Below, piece by piece: positions 8,706-17,029 of a stretch of 46,256 nucleotides of DNA. The translations under genes were made by a program, and so were the position numbers. The notes under the pieces are model-generated. The model ran no database searches and was not told the DNA's origin. It worked only from the letters and a program-made list of their open reading frames with translations. Location: contig JAFGGN010000027.1 in NCBI GenBank assembly GCA_016930535.1, positions 1-46,256 of the forward strand, given 5' to 3'. The stretch comes from a bacterium (lineage in GTDB: Bacteria; Zhuqueibacterota; QNDG01; JAFGCO01). The number at the start of each line of letters is the position of its first letter. Within the stretch, counting starts at the first letter, position 1.

Positions 8706-8903
8706 ATGGTCTTTAAGAAACTGAAAAACCGGTCGAAATGCTATCAGATCTGGATGATCACGGTCATTGCGGTTGCCGTGTTGCTGCCGGCCAAGTTTCT
8801 GCTGACCCGCCAGATAGGCACACTCGACTATCTGCTGATCGTGTATGTCAACGCATCCATCGTCATAGACAGCATGATACCGGCGGGGAAGAAAGAAAAC
8901 TGA
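8706..8903 (+). CDS. Small two-helix membrane protein
   Basis: A 65-residue protein, not recognised. A lysine-rich cytoplasmic N-terminus (MVFKKLKNRSK) is followed by two hydrophobic helices (about 15-33 and 42-58) and a short charged tail (AGKKEN). The strong AAAAAGGAGG 6 nt before the ATG is the main reason to accept it. It lies 101 nt after the previous gene and 57 nt before the next; both neighbours are also small membrane proteins of unknown role. Confidence 0.6.
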   Translation: MVFKKLKNRSKCYQIWMITVIAVAVLLPAKFLLTRQIGTLDYLLIVYVNASIVIDSMIPAGKKEN

Positions 8904-8960
8904 GCTCGTTGTGCTCCATGCACATGAACACTTCATTTCATTCGTGAATGAGACTGCCCG

Positions 8961-9482
8961 ATGCTGCCACACGTTCTTGAAGAGAACTTCCGCAAGGCGG
9001 ACAGAAGGCTCAGACTGTTCTGGATCGGATTTTTTGCCGCCATTCTTTTTATTGGGATTGTCGCCTCGCGTGTTCATCCCGCTGAGCCGAAGTCCTATCC
9101 TCCCCTATTTTTCAAAATTCTTACTGTCATCGGTATTCTGGATGTTTTGACAGGAACCCTGGCCGGTTATTTTCTTTTCAGATCAGTAAAGTTCGTTCAC
9201 TGGCTTAATCAATTGTTCAGGCAGAAAACCAGTCCCGGTCCGGACATCGATGTTTCAGCTTTGAGCGAAACGGACCTTAAAAAATTCCGGATGATTCAAG
9301 GTGTGACCTCGCTCTATCCCCAGGTACTGGCCCAGATTGAATCCTGCGCCGTGATCGGTCTCATTATAAGAATCATGTCCGGGAATATGGAAACCTTTTA
9401 TATCCTCGCTTCGCTCTCGGCTGCGGGAGGATTACTGGCAAAACCCGTACTGCGGATCCTGCTCAATACGATACGCTCATGA
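8961..9482 (+). CDS. Uncharacterised four-helix membrane protein
   Basis: 173 residues, not recognised. An amphipathic charged N-terminus (LEENFRKADRRLR) leads into helices at about 20-38, 49-70, 128-142 and 147-167; a hydrophilic loop (about 75-118) separates the pairs. The motif LYPQVLAQIESCAVIGLIIRIMSGN suggests a re-entrant amphipathic segment. There is no enzyme motif. The ribosome-binding site is weak, so the start is less certain than the frame. The gene closes a run of small membrane-protein genes from 7.98 kb. Confidence 0.6.
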   Translation: MLPHVLEENFRKADRRLRLFWIGFFAAILFIGIVASRVHPAEPKSYPPLFFKILTVIGILDVLTGTLAGYFLFRSVKFVHWLNQLFRQKTSPGPDIDVSALSETDLKKFRMIQGVTSLYPQVLAQIESCAVIGLIIRIMSGNMETFYILASLSAAGGLLAKPVLRILLNTIRS

Positions 9483-9558
9483 GCAGGCAAAAGAATCGTA
9501 ACACGGACATGAAAACCACATTGCTTTTTTCCCATATTTTTTGTAAACTCAGAAAGCA

Positions 9559-9576
9559 TGTCAGGTGCCTGACACC
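9559..9576. repeat. GGTGCCTGACACC palindromic motif
   Basis: TGTCAGGTGCCTGACA (9559-9574) is a perfect 16-bp palindrome, overlapping the 13-mer GGTGCCTGACACC (9564-9576). This 13-mer and its complement recur between genes in many unrelated bacteria, often as part of REP-like elements. It was noticed only once here, in the 157-nt gap before the exported coiled-coil gene, and no REP-associated transposase is in the window. The REP-like label is recalled knowledge, not tested. Confidence 0.4.
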
Positions 9577-9639
9577 GGTTGATTATCCGACAACCGATCT
9601 TCATTTCAAGATACGGACATATTGATGGAGGCATCCATT

Positions 9640-10119
9640 ATGATGAAGAAACATTCGTTCGCCGTGCTTGCGGGCCTGTGTGCGGTCCTCGCATTTTCAA
9701 TATCCGTACAGGCCGGAGTCGAACCCTCACCGTTCAAGGAAATCGTCAACAAGCTCAATGCGGTCGTGGATCAGCTGAAAGCCGTGGATCTGCGCGTGGC
9801 CGGACTGAATCTGAACCGGATCGAGAAAGGGAAATCCGTGAACAATGCGTCGGATAACCGTCTGGAAGCCATAACCGAAAAACTGGGCAGGCTCGAATCC
9901 CGCGTGAAAAGCATCTACACTCCGGACGGCGAAATCCCTGAGGATGTCGGTGAGGCGCTCGGGGCCGTACGCGAAGGGGCCGCGCAGATCGTGAGCACGG
10001 TAAGCAGACAGCTCGAATCCCACCCGGATCTGCCCAGGGAAACGGCTGCCGGATTTCTCCAGGTTCAGACGGCCGCCCAATCCATTGTCAATCTGATCGA
10101 CAGCTGGATCGTGCGATAA
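9640..10119 (+). CDS. Exported coiled-coil protein
   Basis: 159 residues with no family recognised. A signal peptide (about 1-26, cut after VQAG) precedes a helical, heptad-rich protein: FKEIVNKLNAVVDQLKAVDLRVAGLN (about 32-57), ITEKLGRLESRVKSIY (about 78-93) and a C-terminal helical part to WIVR. It should be periplasmic, perhaps oligomeric. TGGAGG 8 nt before 9640 fixes this start; a frame opening at 9622 would put six residues ahead and spoil the site. The gene is isolated: 157 nt upstream and 115 nt downstream carry nothing obvious apart from the palindrome at 9559. Confidence 0.7.
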   Translation: MMKKHSFAVLAGLCAVLAFSISVQAGVEPSPFKEIVNKLNAVVDQLKAVDLRVAGLNLNRIEKGKSVNNASDNRLEAITEKLGRLESRVKSIYTPDGEIPEDVGEALGAVREGAAQIVSTVSRQLESHPDLPRETAAGFLQVQTAAQSIVNLIDSWIVR

Positions 10120-10234
10120 TCCTTGTTTCCTTCGGGATCAGGCGCCGTTCATTCTATCGGGACGTGTGCCTGATCTCCTGGTCAGATACTTTCAGACGCC
10201 ACTTCAACACAAAAATAATGGGAATACTGGATTA

Positions 10235-11050
10235 ATGAAACTGTTGCAATATACAAATGGTGTATATCGAACCCACCCTGTGCACATACCCTGGTTCTGC
10301 CGTAAACTTCCGGAACTCTGCCTGTACAGAACCTTTATCCGTGAGGTTTTCTATTCAAGCCGCCTGTCCAAACGCGGCTCATATAACAACATGGAATGGG
10401 CATCGTCCAGTTACCGGGTGATGCTGGGCCTTGAAAAAGTGGGCGTCCGGTTTGAAATCAGCGGAATCGAACATCTGGAAAACCTGAAATCCCCCTGCGT
10501 CATCATCGGCAATCACATGAGCGTGCTCGAGACCGTGATCCTGCCCGCCATCCTGCTGCCAATCATAAACGCCACATTTGTCGTGAAACAGAGTCTTCTC
10601 GATTATCCCGTATTCGGACATATCATGCAGTACTGTGATCCGATAGCTGTCACACGGACACAGCCGCGGCAGGATCTGATAGCAGTCATCGAAGGCGGTA
10701 TCGAACGGCTGGGCAAAGGGATCTCCATCGTGGTGTTTCCGCAGACGACCAGGACCGTGACATTCGATACGGATCAATTCAGCTCGATCGGAGCCAAACT
10801 GGCCCAGAAGGCGGATGCGCCCATCGTTCCACTGGCCCTGTGCAGTGCGGCCTGGAAAAACGGCAAACGGCTGAAGGATTTCGGCGGTATCGATCCATCC
10901 TTAACGGTGCGGTTCGCATTCGGCCCCCCGATCCCGGTTCAGAGCCGCGGATCGGACGAACATCAGAAAGTGATCGAATATATCAGGAAAAATCTGACGG
11001 TATGGGAAAAGGAAGACAGCATGGACTATATAAAGAAAGAGGATGATTGA
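10235..11050 (+). CDS. PlsC-like lysophospholipid acyltransferase
   Basis: Membrane-associated acyltransferase of the PlsC/LPLAT family, likely transferring an acyl chain to a lysophospholipid such as 1-acyl-glycerol-3-phosphate. 271 residues. Motif I is NHMSVLE (93-99), the NHx4D box with Glu for Asp; motif III is FPQTTR (168-173) instead of FPEGTR; PIVPLAL forms the following motif. The FPQTTR version is a known-looking subclass rather than decay, because the rest is intact. ATG 10235 is preferred over an in-frame GTG at 10166; neither has a strong ribosome-binding site. The gene converges on batE across a repeat. Confidence 0.82.
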   Translation: MKLLQYTNGVYRTHPVHIPWFCRKLPELCLYRTFIREVFYSSRLSKRGSYNNMEWASSSYRVMLGLEKVGVRFEISGIEHLENLKSPCVIIGNHMSVLETVILPAILLPIINATFVVKQSLLDYPVFGHIMQYCDPIAVTRTQPRQDLIAVIEGGIERLGKGISIVVFPQTTRTVTFDTDQFSSIGAKLAQKADAPIVPLALCSAAWKNGKRLKDFGGIDPSLTVRFAFGPPIPVQSRGSDEHQKVIEYIRKNLTVWEKEDSMDYIKKEDD

Positions 11051-11254
11051 ATAAGCAGTAAAAGTGTGTATGAGTGTATGAGTATATGGGGCACAGTCCG
11101 CCGTCTTGTTTTGAATTTGGAATTTGCAGGTTGGAATTTATTTGTATTTTGGAATTTGAAACTTGGATTTTCGGCAGTCTTGCCGTCAGCGGTCTTGCGG
11201 TCTGTTCTTTATATCTCCGTTTCTCATCATCCCCGATTCTCCGCTTCACGCTCC
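11051..11254. repeat. AT-rich intergenic repeat with GGAATTTG units
   Basis: Non-coding stretch between convergent genes. From about 11109 to 11171 the unit TTGGAATTT recurs about four times with variation. A short GT/AT-rich piece (GTGTATGAGTGTATGAG) precedes it and a pyrimidine-rich piece (CTCCGTTTCTCATCATC) follows at 11216. These low-complexity units give spurious open frames on both strands. No hairpin with a T-tract was found, so the two genes' terminators are not apparent. Confidence 0.6.
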
Positions 11255-11358
11255 GACCCAACGACTCAATGACCCAATGACCCAACGACTCAATGATCCA
11301 ACGACTCAACGACCCAATGACTCAACAACTCAATGACCCAACGACCCAATGACCCTAT
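11255..11358. repeat. Octanucleotide tandem repeat GAYYCAAY
   Basis: Thirteen consecutive 8-bp units such as GACCCAAC, GACTCAAT and GACCCAAT, with most changes at the third, fourth and eighth positions; the last units decay. Eight is not a multiple of three, so this is not coding. The same unit occurs twice at about 30.64-30.79 kb. It lies 3' of both plsC and batE. It looks like an expanded simple repeat within a dispersed composite element. Confidence 0.85.
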
Positions 11359-11371
11359 AGACCCAAAGACC

Positions 11372-12148
11372 TCATATTTCTTCAAGCGCCGACTTCGGCA
11401 CCCATCCCACGTGACGGTCCGGCAGAATAATTTCAACCCAGTCCTCATAACTCCGGTCCAGGCGCACCTTGGTGCCTTCATGCAGGCTGCCGGCCACTTC
11501 GCCCCCCTCCTTGACCGGTTTGTTCATCACGTCCACTTTATCGGCCAGAATAATGGCCTCCACGGACCGCTGTTCATCCGCGATCCGTCCTGCCAGGGAA
11601 AGTGCCAGGACCAGAAAAAATGCGCCGAATATCCAGGTGAACTGCCGTAACAGGAACATCCCCATCGAGGAGCGCGTGAGCAGCCTCCAGATCAGCACGC
11701 CCATGAACAGCACATAGGTGGCCAGAAAGAGCGTGATCTGAAGCCGCTTCGGCAGCGTGTAATAAAAAGCATGCAGCAGCTGAATCCCGATAAAATCGGG
11801 ACTGACCTCAAACTGGTCCACAACGGACAGCTGTGCGATGCTCATGTTCGCTTTCAGATCCTCATCCGATGGCATGAGTTTCCGGGCACGCTCATAATTG
11901 AGTATGGCACGGCCGATATGGCCCGCCTTGTAATAACAATTGCCGATATTGTAGTAAAGCGGACCGTTCTCATACCCCATATCCAGAATTTCCATATAGG
12001 CACGCAGCGCCTCTTCGAATTTCCCTTCCGTATACAAAGTGTTTCCCTTTTCAAAGAGATGCTGACGGGAATCGGCTGACAGCCCAGCTGCCATAAACAA
12101 GGCGCAGCAGATAATCATCCCGGTCTTTTTCAATCCGTTTCTCCTCAT
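11372..12148 (-). CDS. batE: BatE: TPR/SH3 membrane protein of the Bat operon
   Basis: Last gene of the Bat cluster. 258 residues: a signal peptide (about 1-25), two to three TPR motifs (about 29-110; LFEKGNTLYTEGKFEEALRA, PLYYNIGNCYYKAG), two membrane helices (about 128-155 and 160-185) and a C-terminal SH3-like domain (about 195-258, ending DRHVGWVPKSALEEI). This order is the family's usual plan. It overlaps batD by 4 nt (ATGA), so translation is coupled. It probably acts in the periplasm, scaffolding VWA partners; the molecular function of Bat proteins is not known. Confidence 0.9.
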   Translation of the reverse strand: MRRNGLKKTGMIICCALFMAAGLSADSRQHLFEKGNTLYTEGKFEEALRAYMEILDMGYENGPLYYNIGNCYYKAGHIGRAILNYERARKLMPSDEDLKANMSIAQLSVVDQFEVSPDFIGIQLLHAFYYTLPKRLQITLFLATYVLFMGVLIWRLLTRSSMGMFLLRQFTWIFGAFFLVLALSLAGRIADEQRSVEAIILADKVDVMNKPVKEGGEVAGSLHEGTKVRLDRSYEDWVEIILPDRHVGWVPKSALEEI

Positions 12149-14013
12149 TTGCGCAGCTCGCGATCCAGCTGCACGAGAACGCGTTCCGTACGCTTTAAAA
12201 ACGCCTGCATGTCCTCCTTTGATGTATCACTGGGTGCAAAGCGCTGAAAATCACAGGTCTGCAATATGGAAAACACGGATGCGATGGTATCCGCCCCGAC
12301 GCCGCGGTTTTCCAGTACGGATCTGACTTCTTCCGAAATCAGTCCGGCCTTGGCCATATTGAGCTTGTCGCCCAGAAAACCCATCACCGCATGTCCGGCT
12401 TCCGCGTAGAACGCTTTCTGTGCTCCGGCATCCTGTCCGGATCCGATGAGGGATGCGGCTTTTTTCAGATGTTTCTTTGCCATCCGGCCCGCCCGGCGAT
12501 CCCTGGCATAGGCCATGTCACCCTGTATCCGGTTGAGATGCCTGTTCATTCCATATGCGGCAGACAGTCCGGCCAGGGGGATGAGCAGTACCGTCCAGAA
12601 AAACACCATGTTGAGCATCGATGCGCCGGTTTTCCTGAATACGGCGGTTTCGGTCTTGATAAAACGAATATCCTTGCCCCGCCATTTCACCTGCTCCTTG
12701 GTGGCTCCTGGCGGTATCAATGCAAATGGTTCATCCCCCTGTTCCACACGAATCTGAATGGGATCGGTCTGCAGAACCTTATAGGCTTTTAGATCGGGAT
12801 CAAAATAGGACAGCCGGACCGGGTCGATTTGCTGCGTACCCGGGAACCGCGGCACCAGGATGTACTCATAGGTTTTGCTCCCGGAAACCGGCGCACTCTT
12901 ACGCTGAACGGATTCCTTGATTTTCGGTGGATACACTTCAAAATCACTCGAGAAGTTCACTTTGGGATCGGGCAGCACATGGATGTTGCCCCGGCCCTCG
13001 ATACGAATTGTGTAAGTGACGGCCTCGTTGGTCCTGACATCCCGTTTATCCACATCCGCCTTCAACGACAGCCGTCCGACCGCACCGTTGAAATCCGCAG
13101 GTTTGTTCTCGTCCGGAAGGGGCAGCACCTGAATATTCACCGTATTCGATGGCACATTCATGGACTCCGTGCGTCCGAAAAAAGGATCGCTGAAAAAATC
13201 GCCGAACGGATCCCGCGACCGCCTGCGGCTGCGGACCTCGCATTGAATGACCAGCGGATCGATTTTTTTGGATCCCGGGCTCATGGGAAAAAGGGATTGT
13301 TTCTTGATGACGGCCACCGTGTACTGTTTGCCGTTGACCACCTCGGTGGACGTGACCGGCTGGGGCGGCAATTCGAAATCTTCTTTCCAGAATCCGGTTG
13401 TCTCCGGCTCCTTGACAAAACCGAACGACGTGACCTGCAACCGCGTGTAAATTTTGTACGTAATGGTGACGGGCTCGTTCTGAAACACCCGTTTTTTATC
13501 GGGGATCGCTTCGACAAACAGGTCATCACCGGAATCGTTCGCCCCGGATTGCGCCCTTGTTTGCGCCTGCGGGGAGGCCTGTGGCCTTCCCCCCTGAACC
13601 GCCTTGATTTCTATATCGATCGGATCGGTCGAGACCGTTTTGCCGCCGGCCTTGAGATTGACCGGACCGATCCGGAACTTGCCTTCCGATGTGGCTTGAA
13701 AATGATAAGTCAGTATTTTGGACACGGACATCCTGCCGTTGACCACCTGAATGTTCTGTGAACTTCCGCTGCCGAGAAACCTGGCGAATGAGCCCATATC
13801 CGGCAGTTCGGGTTCCCCGGCCGAATTGACGCCCTCCCCCGACAGTTCCACGTTCAGAGTGAATTGCTGATTCAAACCGATGACGGTATTGTCCGTGAAC
13901 GACCGTATGGAAATATCCTGGGCGCGAATCCCGGTCAGACCGATAACCAGCCCTATAAGTAAACGGCTCATCAATTTCATTTTCAATACCATAGGCTCAC
14001 TTGATCTCATCAT
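12145..14013 (-). CDS. batD: BatD: oxygen-tolerance-type large periplasmic protein
   Basis: 622 residues, the usual BatD length. A signal peptide follows a basic start (about 12-32). Ig-like beta domains fill about 33-440 (SIRSFTDNTVIGLNQQFTLNVEL, KILTYHFQATSEGKFRIGP, EPVTITYKIYTR), a membrane helix lies at about 467-490, and a cytoplasmic helical tail follows with KKHLKKAASLIGSG and VLENRGVGADTIASVFSIL. A Ser/Asp/Gly-rich hinge separates two halves of the beta region. It lies 9 nt after batC. Two further BatD-like proteins are upstream in the same operon. Start choice among the first ATGs is uncertain by a few codons. Confidence 0.92.
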   Translation of the reverse strand: MMRSSEPMVLKMKLMSRLLIGLVIGLTGIRAQDISIRSFTDNTVIGLNQQFTLNVELSGEGVNSAGEPELPDMGSFARFLGSGSSQNIQVVNGRMSVSKILTYHFQATSEGKFRIGPVNLKAGGKTVSTDPIDIEIKAVQGGRPQASPQAQTRAQSGANDSGDDLFVEAIPDKKRVFQNEPVTITYKIYTRLQVTSFGFVKEPETTGFWKEDFELPPQPVTSTEVVNGKQYTVAVIKKQSLFPMSPGSKKIDPLVIQCEVRSRRRSRDPFGDFFSDPFFGRTESMNVPSNTVNIQVLPLPDENKPADFNGAVGRLSLKADVDKRDVRTNEAVTYTIRIEGRGNIHVLPDPKVNFSSDFEVYPPKIKESVQRKSAPVSGSKTYEYILVPRFPGTQQIDPVRLSYFDPDLKAYKVLQTDPIQIRVEQGDEPFALIPPGATKEQVKWRGKDIRFIKTETAVFRKTGASMLNMVFFWTVLLIPLAGLSAAYGMNRHLNRIQGDMAYARDRRAGRMAKKHLKKAASLIGSGQDAGAQKAFYAEAGHAVMGFLGDKLNMAKAGLISEEVRSVLENRGVGADTIASVFSILQTCDFQRFAPSDTSKEDMQAFLKRTERVLVQLDRELRK

Positions 14014-14022
14014 TGCCCTGCC

Positions 14023-14784
14023 TTACCAGTCTTTCAGCACACCCGCACTGCCCGCCGCTTTCGCCTTTTCCTTTTTCATGTCATCCTGGTCTTCTTTCAG
14101 GGCATTTAAAAGCTGTTCGGCTTCTTCCCGGCTCATTTCCTGTTCATCCCGGGGCTGAGGCTGTTGTTGTTGCTGCTGTTCCTCCTGCTGCTGCTGTTGT
14201 TCCTGCTGCTGTGAATCCTGATCCTGTTCTTTTTCTTCTTCTTTCTTCTCCTGGTCCTGCTGATTATCCTGCTGCTGTTGTTGCTGCTGTTGTTGTTGCT
14301 CCTGTTGCTGCTGTTGCTGCTGCTGATCATTATTCTGCTGCTGCGGCTGCGAATTGTCCTTGATCTGATTCCGGACAAACTCGAGATTGAACTTTGCATC
14401 TTCGTCGTCGGGATTCAGTTTCAGTGCCTCCTGGTAGGCGAGAATGCTTTCGGGCAGTTTCTGCTGCCTGTACAGGGTGTTTCCGATATTGTAATAGAGC
14501 TTGGATTGAACCAGCGGATCGTTGTTTGCCTGCATGGCCTTTTGAAAGGTTTCCATGGCCTTTTCATAATCCTTTTTCTGATACAGGGCATCACCCAGAT
14601 TGAACTGCACCTCGGACGAAGCCGGATTGTCCAGCATCGCGTCCTGATACTTATTGTGCGCCGCATCGTATTTCTGCTCCTGATACAGCAGGTTGCCTTC
14701 AAGTACCTGCCTGCGTCCCGGCTGGGCCCATAAAACAGGGAGCCAGGCGATCATGAATATGATCACCAATCCTGACCGTTTCAT
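14023..14784 (-). CDS. batC: BatC: TPR protein with long Gln-rich tail
   Basis: 253 residues. A signal peptide (MKRSGLVIIFMIAWLPVLWA) precedes three TPR motifs (about 30-135) such as FNLGDALYQKKDYEKAMETF and YYNIGNTLYRQQKLPESI. A Gln/Glu-rich stretch of about 80 residues follows (about 148-222), then the conserved end EEAEQLLNALKEDQDDMKK. The start at 14784 makes a 4-nt ATGA overlap with batB; an ATG at 14802 would lie deep in batB. The Gln tract is coded by mixed CAG/CAA, which limits slippage but leaves a low-complexity region. Function unknown; probably a scaffold for VWA proteins in the periplasm. Confidence 0.9.
   Translation of the reverse strand: MKRSGLVIIFMIAWLPVLWAQPGRRQVLEGNLLYQEQKYDAAHNKYQDAMLDNPASSEVQFNLGDALYQKKDYEKAMETFQKAMQANNDPLVQSKLYYNIGNTLYRQQKLPESILAYQEALKLNPDDEDAKFNLEFVRNQIKDNSQPQQQNNDQQQQQQQQEQQQQQQQQQQDNQQDQEKKEEEKEQDQDSQQQEQQQQQEEQQQQQQPQPRDEQEMSREEAEQLLNALKEDQDDMKKEKAKAAGSAGVLKDW
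14160..14350 (-). repeat. CAG/CAA low-complexity tract inside batC
   Basis: About 190 nt, mainly CAG and CAA codons broken by GAG/GAA/GAT and AAT, encoding the Gln-rich tail of BatC. Such tracts are typical of BatC and vary in length between relatives, so length change by recombination or slippage is plausible. Confidence 0.8.
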
Positions 14785-15815
14785 TCGAACCGTCCCTTCC
14801 ATTCCCTGCGGATCCGCTTCCGTTCAGGAATCGCGATTTCGAGAATGAGTATAATGAACGCAAACCCGACAAAAAACTGAAAACGGTCCTCATACTGTGC
14901 GAACTGCTGGGAGGCCAGTGTTTTTTTCTCCATCTGCGAAACACTCTCGTAAATCTGATCGAGTTCGGCTTCACCCGGTGTCGCGCGGTAGTATTTTCCG
15001 CCGGTTTCCAGGGCGATTTTTTCAAGCGTTACCTCATCCAGCTTGGTCATCACCACTTCGCCCCTGCGGTCCCGTTTGACATCTGCAGTCCGGTTTCCGC
15101 GTGAATCGTACACGGGAATCGGCACACCCTGAAACGATCCGATACCGACCGTATAAATAACGATGCCCTGTGATGCAGCGGCCTTGGCCGTTTCCTCGGC
15201 CTTGCCATCATGTTCCTCGCCATCCGTTATCAGGATCAGGACTTTATGCTTGCGTTCTTTCTCGACGAACGAATCGACTGCCTTTTGTATGGCTTCGTCG
15301 ATTTTCGTTCCCGGAACGGGGATCAGATCCGGTTCCATATATTCCAGAAACATCTTGGCGGCGGCGTAATCCAGGGTCAGGGGACACTGCACAAACGCCT
15401 TCCCGGAAAATGCGATCAATCCGATCCGGTCCCCTTCAAGGCGGTCTATGATGGAACTGATCTCGTGTTTGGCCTTTTCAAGACGATTGGGCTTGATATC
15501 TTCAGCCAGCATGGATGCGGATACATCCAGGGCAATGATCATATCCTGGCCCTCGCGTTTCATCGTCCGGAGCTTGGTGCCAAACTGCGGTCTGGCCAGT
15601 GCCAGAAGAATGAGCCCGGTTGCAAAAACAATCAGTCCGGATTTGAAAATCTGAGCGGGCCTGCTCACGGATGCTGCCAGTTTCTCGATCATGGCCAGAT
15701 TGCCGAACCGGGCCATGGCACGCCGCTTCTGCCGGAACGTGAATACATAGAAGAGCACGAAGAGCGGCAGCGCCAGCAGCGCATACAGCCAGATGTCATC
15801 GGCAAATCGAAACAC
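14781..15815 (-). CDS. batB: BatB: membrane-anchored VWA protein
   Basis: 344 residues. Two N-terminal membrane helices (about 9-27 and 56-74) enclose a cytoplasmic stretch; a von Willebrand A domain follows with an intact metal site DVSAS (97-101), SGKAFVQCPLTLDYAAAK and ITDGEEHDG, and a last membrane helix at about 313-330 anchors the C-terminus. The start is GTG (15815), with a G-rich run about 8 nt upstream. It follows batA by 20 nt and overlaps batC by 4 nt. Together with BatA it probably forms the VWA core worked on by the MoxR ATPase; that is family inference. Confidence 0.93.
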   Translation of the reverse strand: MFRFADDIWLYALLALPLFVLFYVFTFRQKRRAMARFGNLAMIEKLAASVSRPAQIFKSGLIVFATGLILLALARPQFGTKLRTMKREGQDMIIALDVSASMLAEDIKPNRLEKAKHEISSIIDRLEGDRIGLIAFSGKAFVQCPLTLDYAAAKMFLEYMEPDLIPVPGTKIDEAIQKAVDSFVEKERKHKVLILITDGEEHDGKAEETAKAAASQGIVIYTVGIGSFQGVPIPVYDSRGNRTADVKRDRRGEVVMTKLDEVTLEKIALETGGKYYRATPGEAELDQIYESVSQMEKKTLASQQFAQYEDRFQFFVGFAFIILILEIAIPERKRIRREWKGRFE

Positions 15816-15835
15816 GACAAAACCCCCGGGTCAGA

Positions 15836-17029
15836 TCACGGGATTTTCCTGAACCGGGTGTTCACAAGGAACACCTCGGCCAGCAGAAATCCCAGTCCTA
15901 TAATTAAAAAATAGTGAAACAGCTCGGAATATCGGGTATATTCATTCACCTTGATTTCGGTTTTTTCCATTTCATCGATTTCACGATATATGGTTTCCAG
16001 ACTTTTCCGGTCGGTGGCGCGAAACATCTTCCCCCCTGAAATACCGGCCACTTTACGCAGCATGGGCTCGTCGATATCCACGGGCATCGCCACATAGCGT
16101 TTGCCGAAAAACGGATCGTCCACCGGATACGGGGCCGTGCCCTGTGTGGTCCCCGCGCCGATCGCGTAGACCTTCACATCGAAGGACCTGGCCAGATGCG
16201 CAGCCGTTGTCGGATCGATCTGACCGCGGTTGTTGCGGCCGTCGGTCAGCAGAATGATCACTTTGGATTTGGCCTCGCTGGTTCTGAGACGGTTCACGCC
16301 TGTTGCCAGCCCCATACCAATGGCTGTGCCGTCTTCGATCATGCCGACATGAATATCCTTCAGAAAATTCAGAACCACGCCGTAATCCAGTGTCAGCGGG
16401 CACTGGGTATAGGCTTCACCGGCAAATACCACCATGCCGATCCGGTCGTTTTTACGTCCCTTCACAAATTCCGCGGCCACGGCTTTGGCCGCATCCACCC
16501 GGTTGGGTTTGATATCTTCGGCCAGCATGGAAGAAGATATGTCCATGGCAAGCACAATGTCGATGCCTTCGGTGATGACCTCTTCACCCTGAACACCGGA
16601 CTGGGGCCTGGCCATGGCAAGAACCAGGCAGCTCAGTCCCGCGAGTTTCAGTAAAAACAGCAGCCGACGGATGAGAGGCGCCCTGGAGCGGGCCGCCTGT
16701 TTTGCAAAACCCAGATGGGAGAAACGAAGCGTGGCTCCCCCGTCACGCTGATACAAAAAGTGCCAGACCAGCAGGAGAATGCTGATGGCCAGAAGCGCCC
16801 AGGGCCGGGTGATTTCGTACCGCATACTGTACAGGGCTGCCAGTTTCATTGAAACGAGCAGGGACCGCGTCATCACGAGACCGGACCGGTCCGGGGTCTG
16901 CCTGTCGTATCCGGCGCCTGCAGGTAACGGTTTTTTCCGCCGCCGGGGCTGCCAGGCAAACTGCCACCACAATAAATAGACCACGGGCACAATGAGGACC
17001 AGAAAATATGGATCAGCGAACCGATACAT
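15836..17029 (-). CDS. batA: BatA: membrane-anchored VWA protein with doubled N-terminus
   Basis: 397 residues, longer than the usual ~330. Residues about 76-397 are an ordinary BatA: membrane helices near 77-92 and 121-140, then a VWA domain with metal site DISSS (163-167), GEAYTQCPLTLDYG and LLTDGRNNRGQ, and a C-terminal helix at about 370-390. The first ~70 residues (MYRFADPYFLVLIVPVVYLLWW, basic loop, VMTRSLLVSMKLAALYS) repeat the same helix-basic loop-helix plan, so the N-terminus looks duplicated. The ATG directly follows the TAA of the preceding gene. Acts in the membrane with BatB and MoxR. Confidence 0.92.
   Translation of the reverse strand: MYRFADPYFLVLIVPVVYLLWWQFAWQPRRRKKPLPAGAGYDRQTPDRSGLVMTRSLLVSMKLAALYSMRYEITRPWALLAISILLLVWHFLYQRDGGATLRFSHLGFAKQAARSRAPLIRRLLFLLKLAGLSCLVLAMARPQSGVQGEEVITEGIDIVLAMDISSSMLAEDIKPNRVDAAKAVAAEFVKGRKNDRIGMVVFAGEAYTQCPLTLDYGVVLNFLKDIHVGMIEDGTAIGMGLATGVNRLRTSEAKSKVIILLTDGRNNRGQIDPTTAAHLARSFDVKVYAIGAGTTQGTAPYPVDDPFFGKRYVAMPVDIDEPMLRKVAGISGGKMFRATDRKSLETIYREIDEMEKTEIKVNEYTRYSELFHYFLIIGLGFLLAEVFLVNTRFRKIP

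Noticed and set aside
7971..9077. Open minus-strand frame of 368 codons
   Set aside because: Spans three plus-strand genes with ribosome-binding sites and signal or membrane segments; its own translation has no recognisable domain.
12829..13761. Plus-strand frame of 310 codons over batD
   Set aside because: Antisense shadow; batD on the minus strand shows the full family plan.
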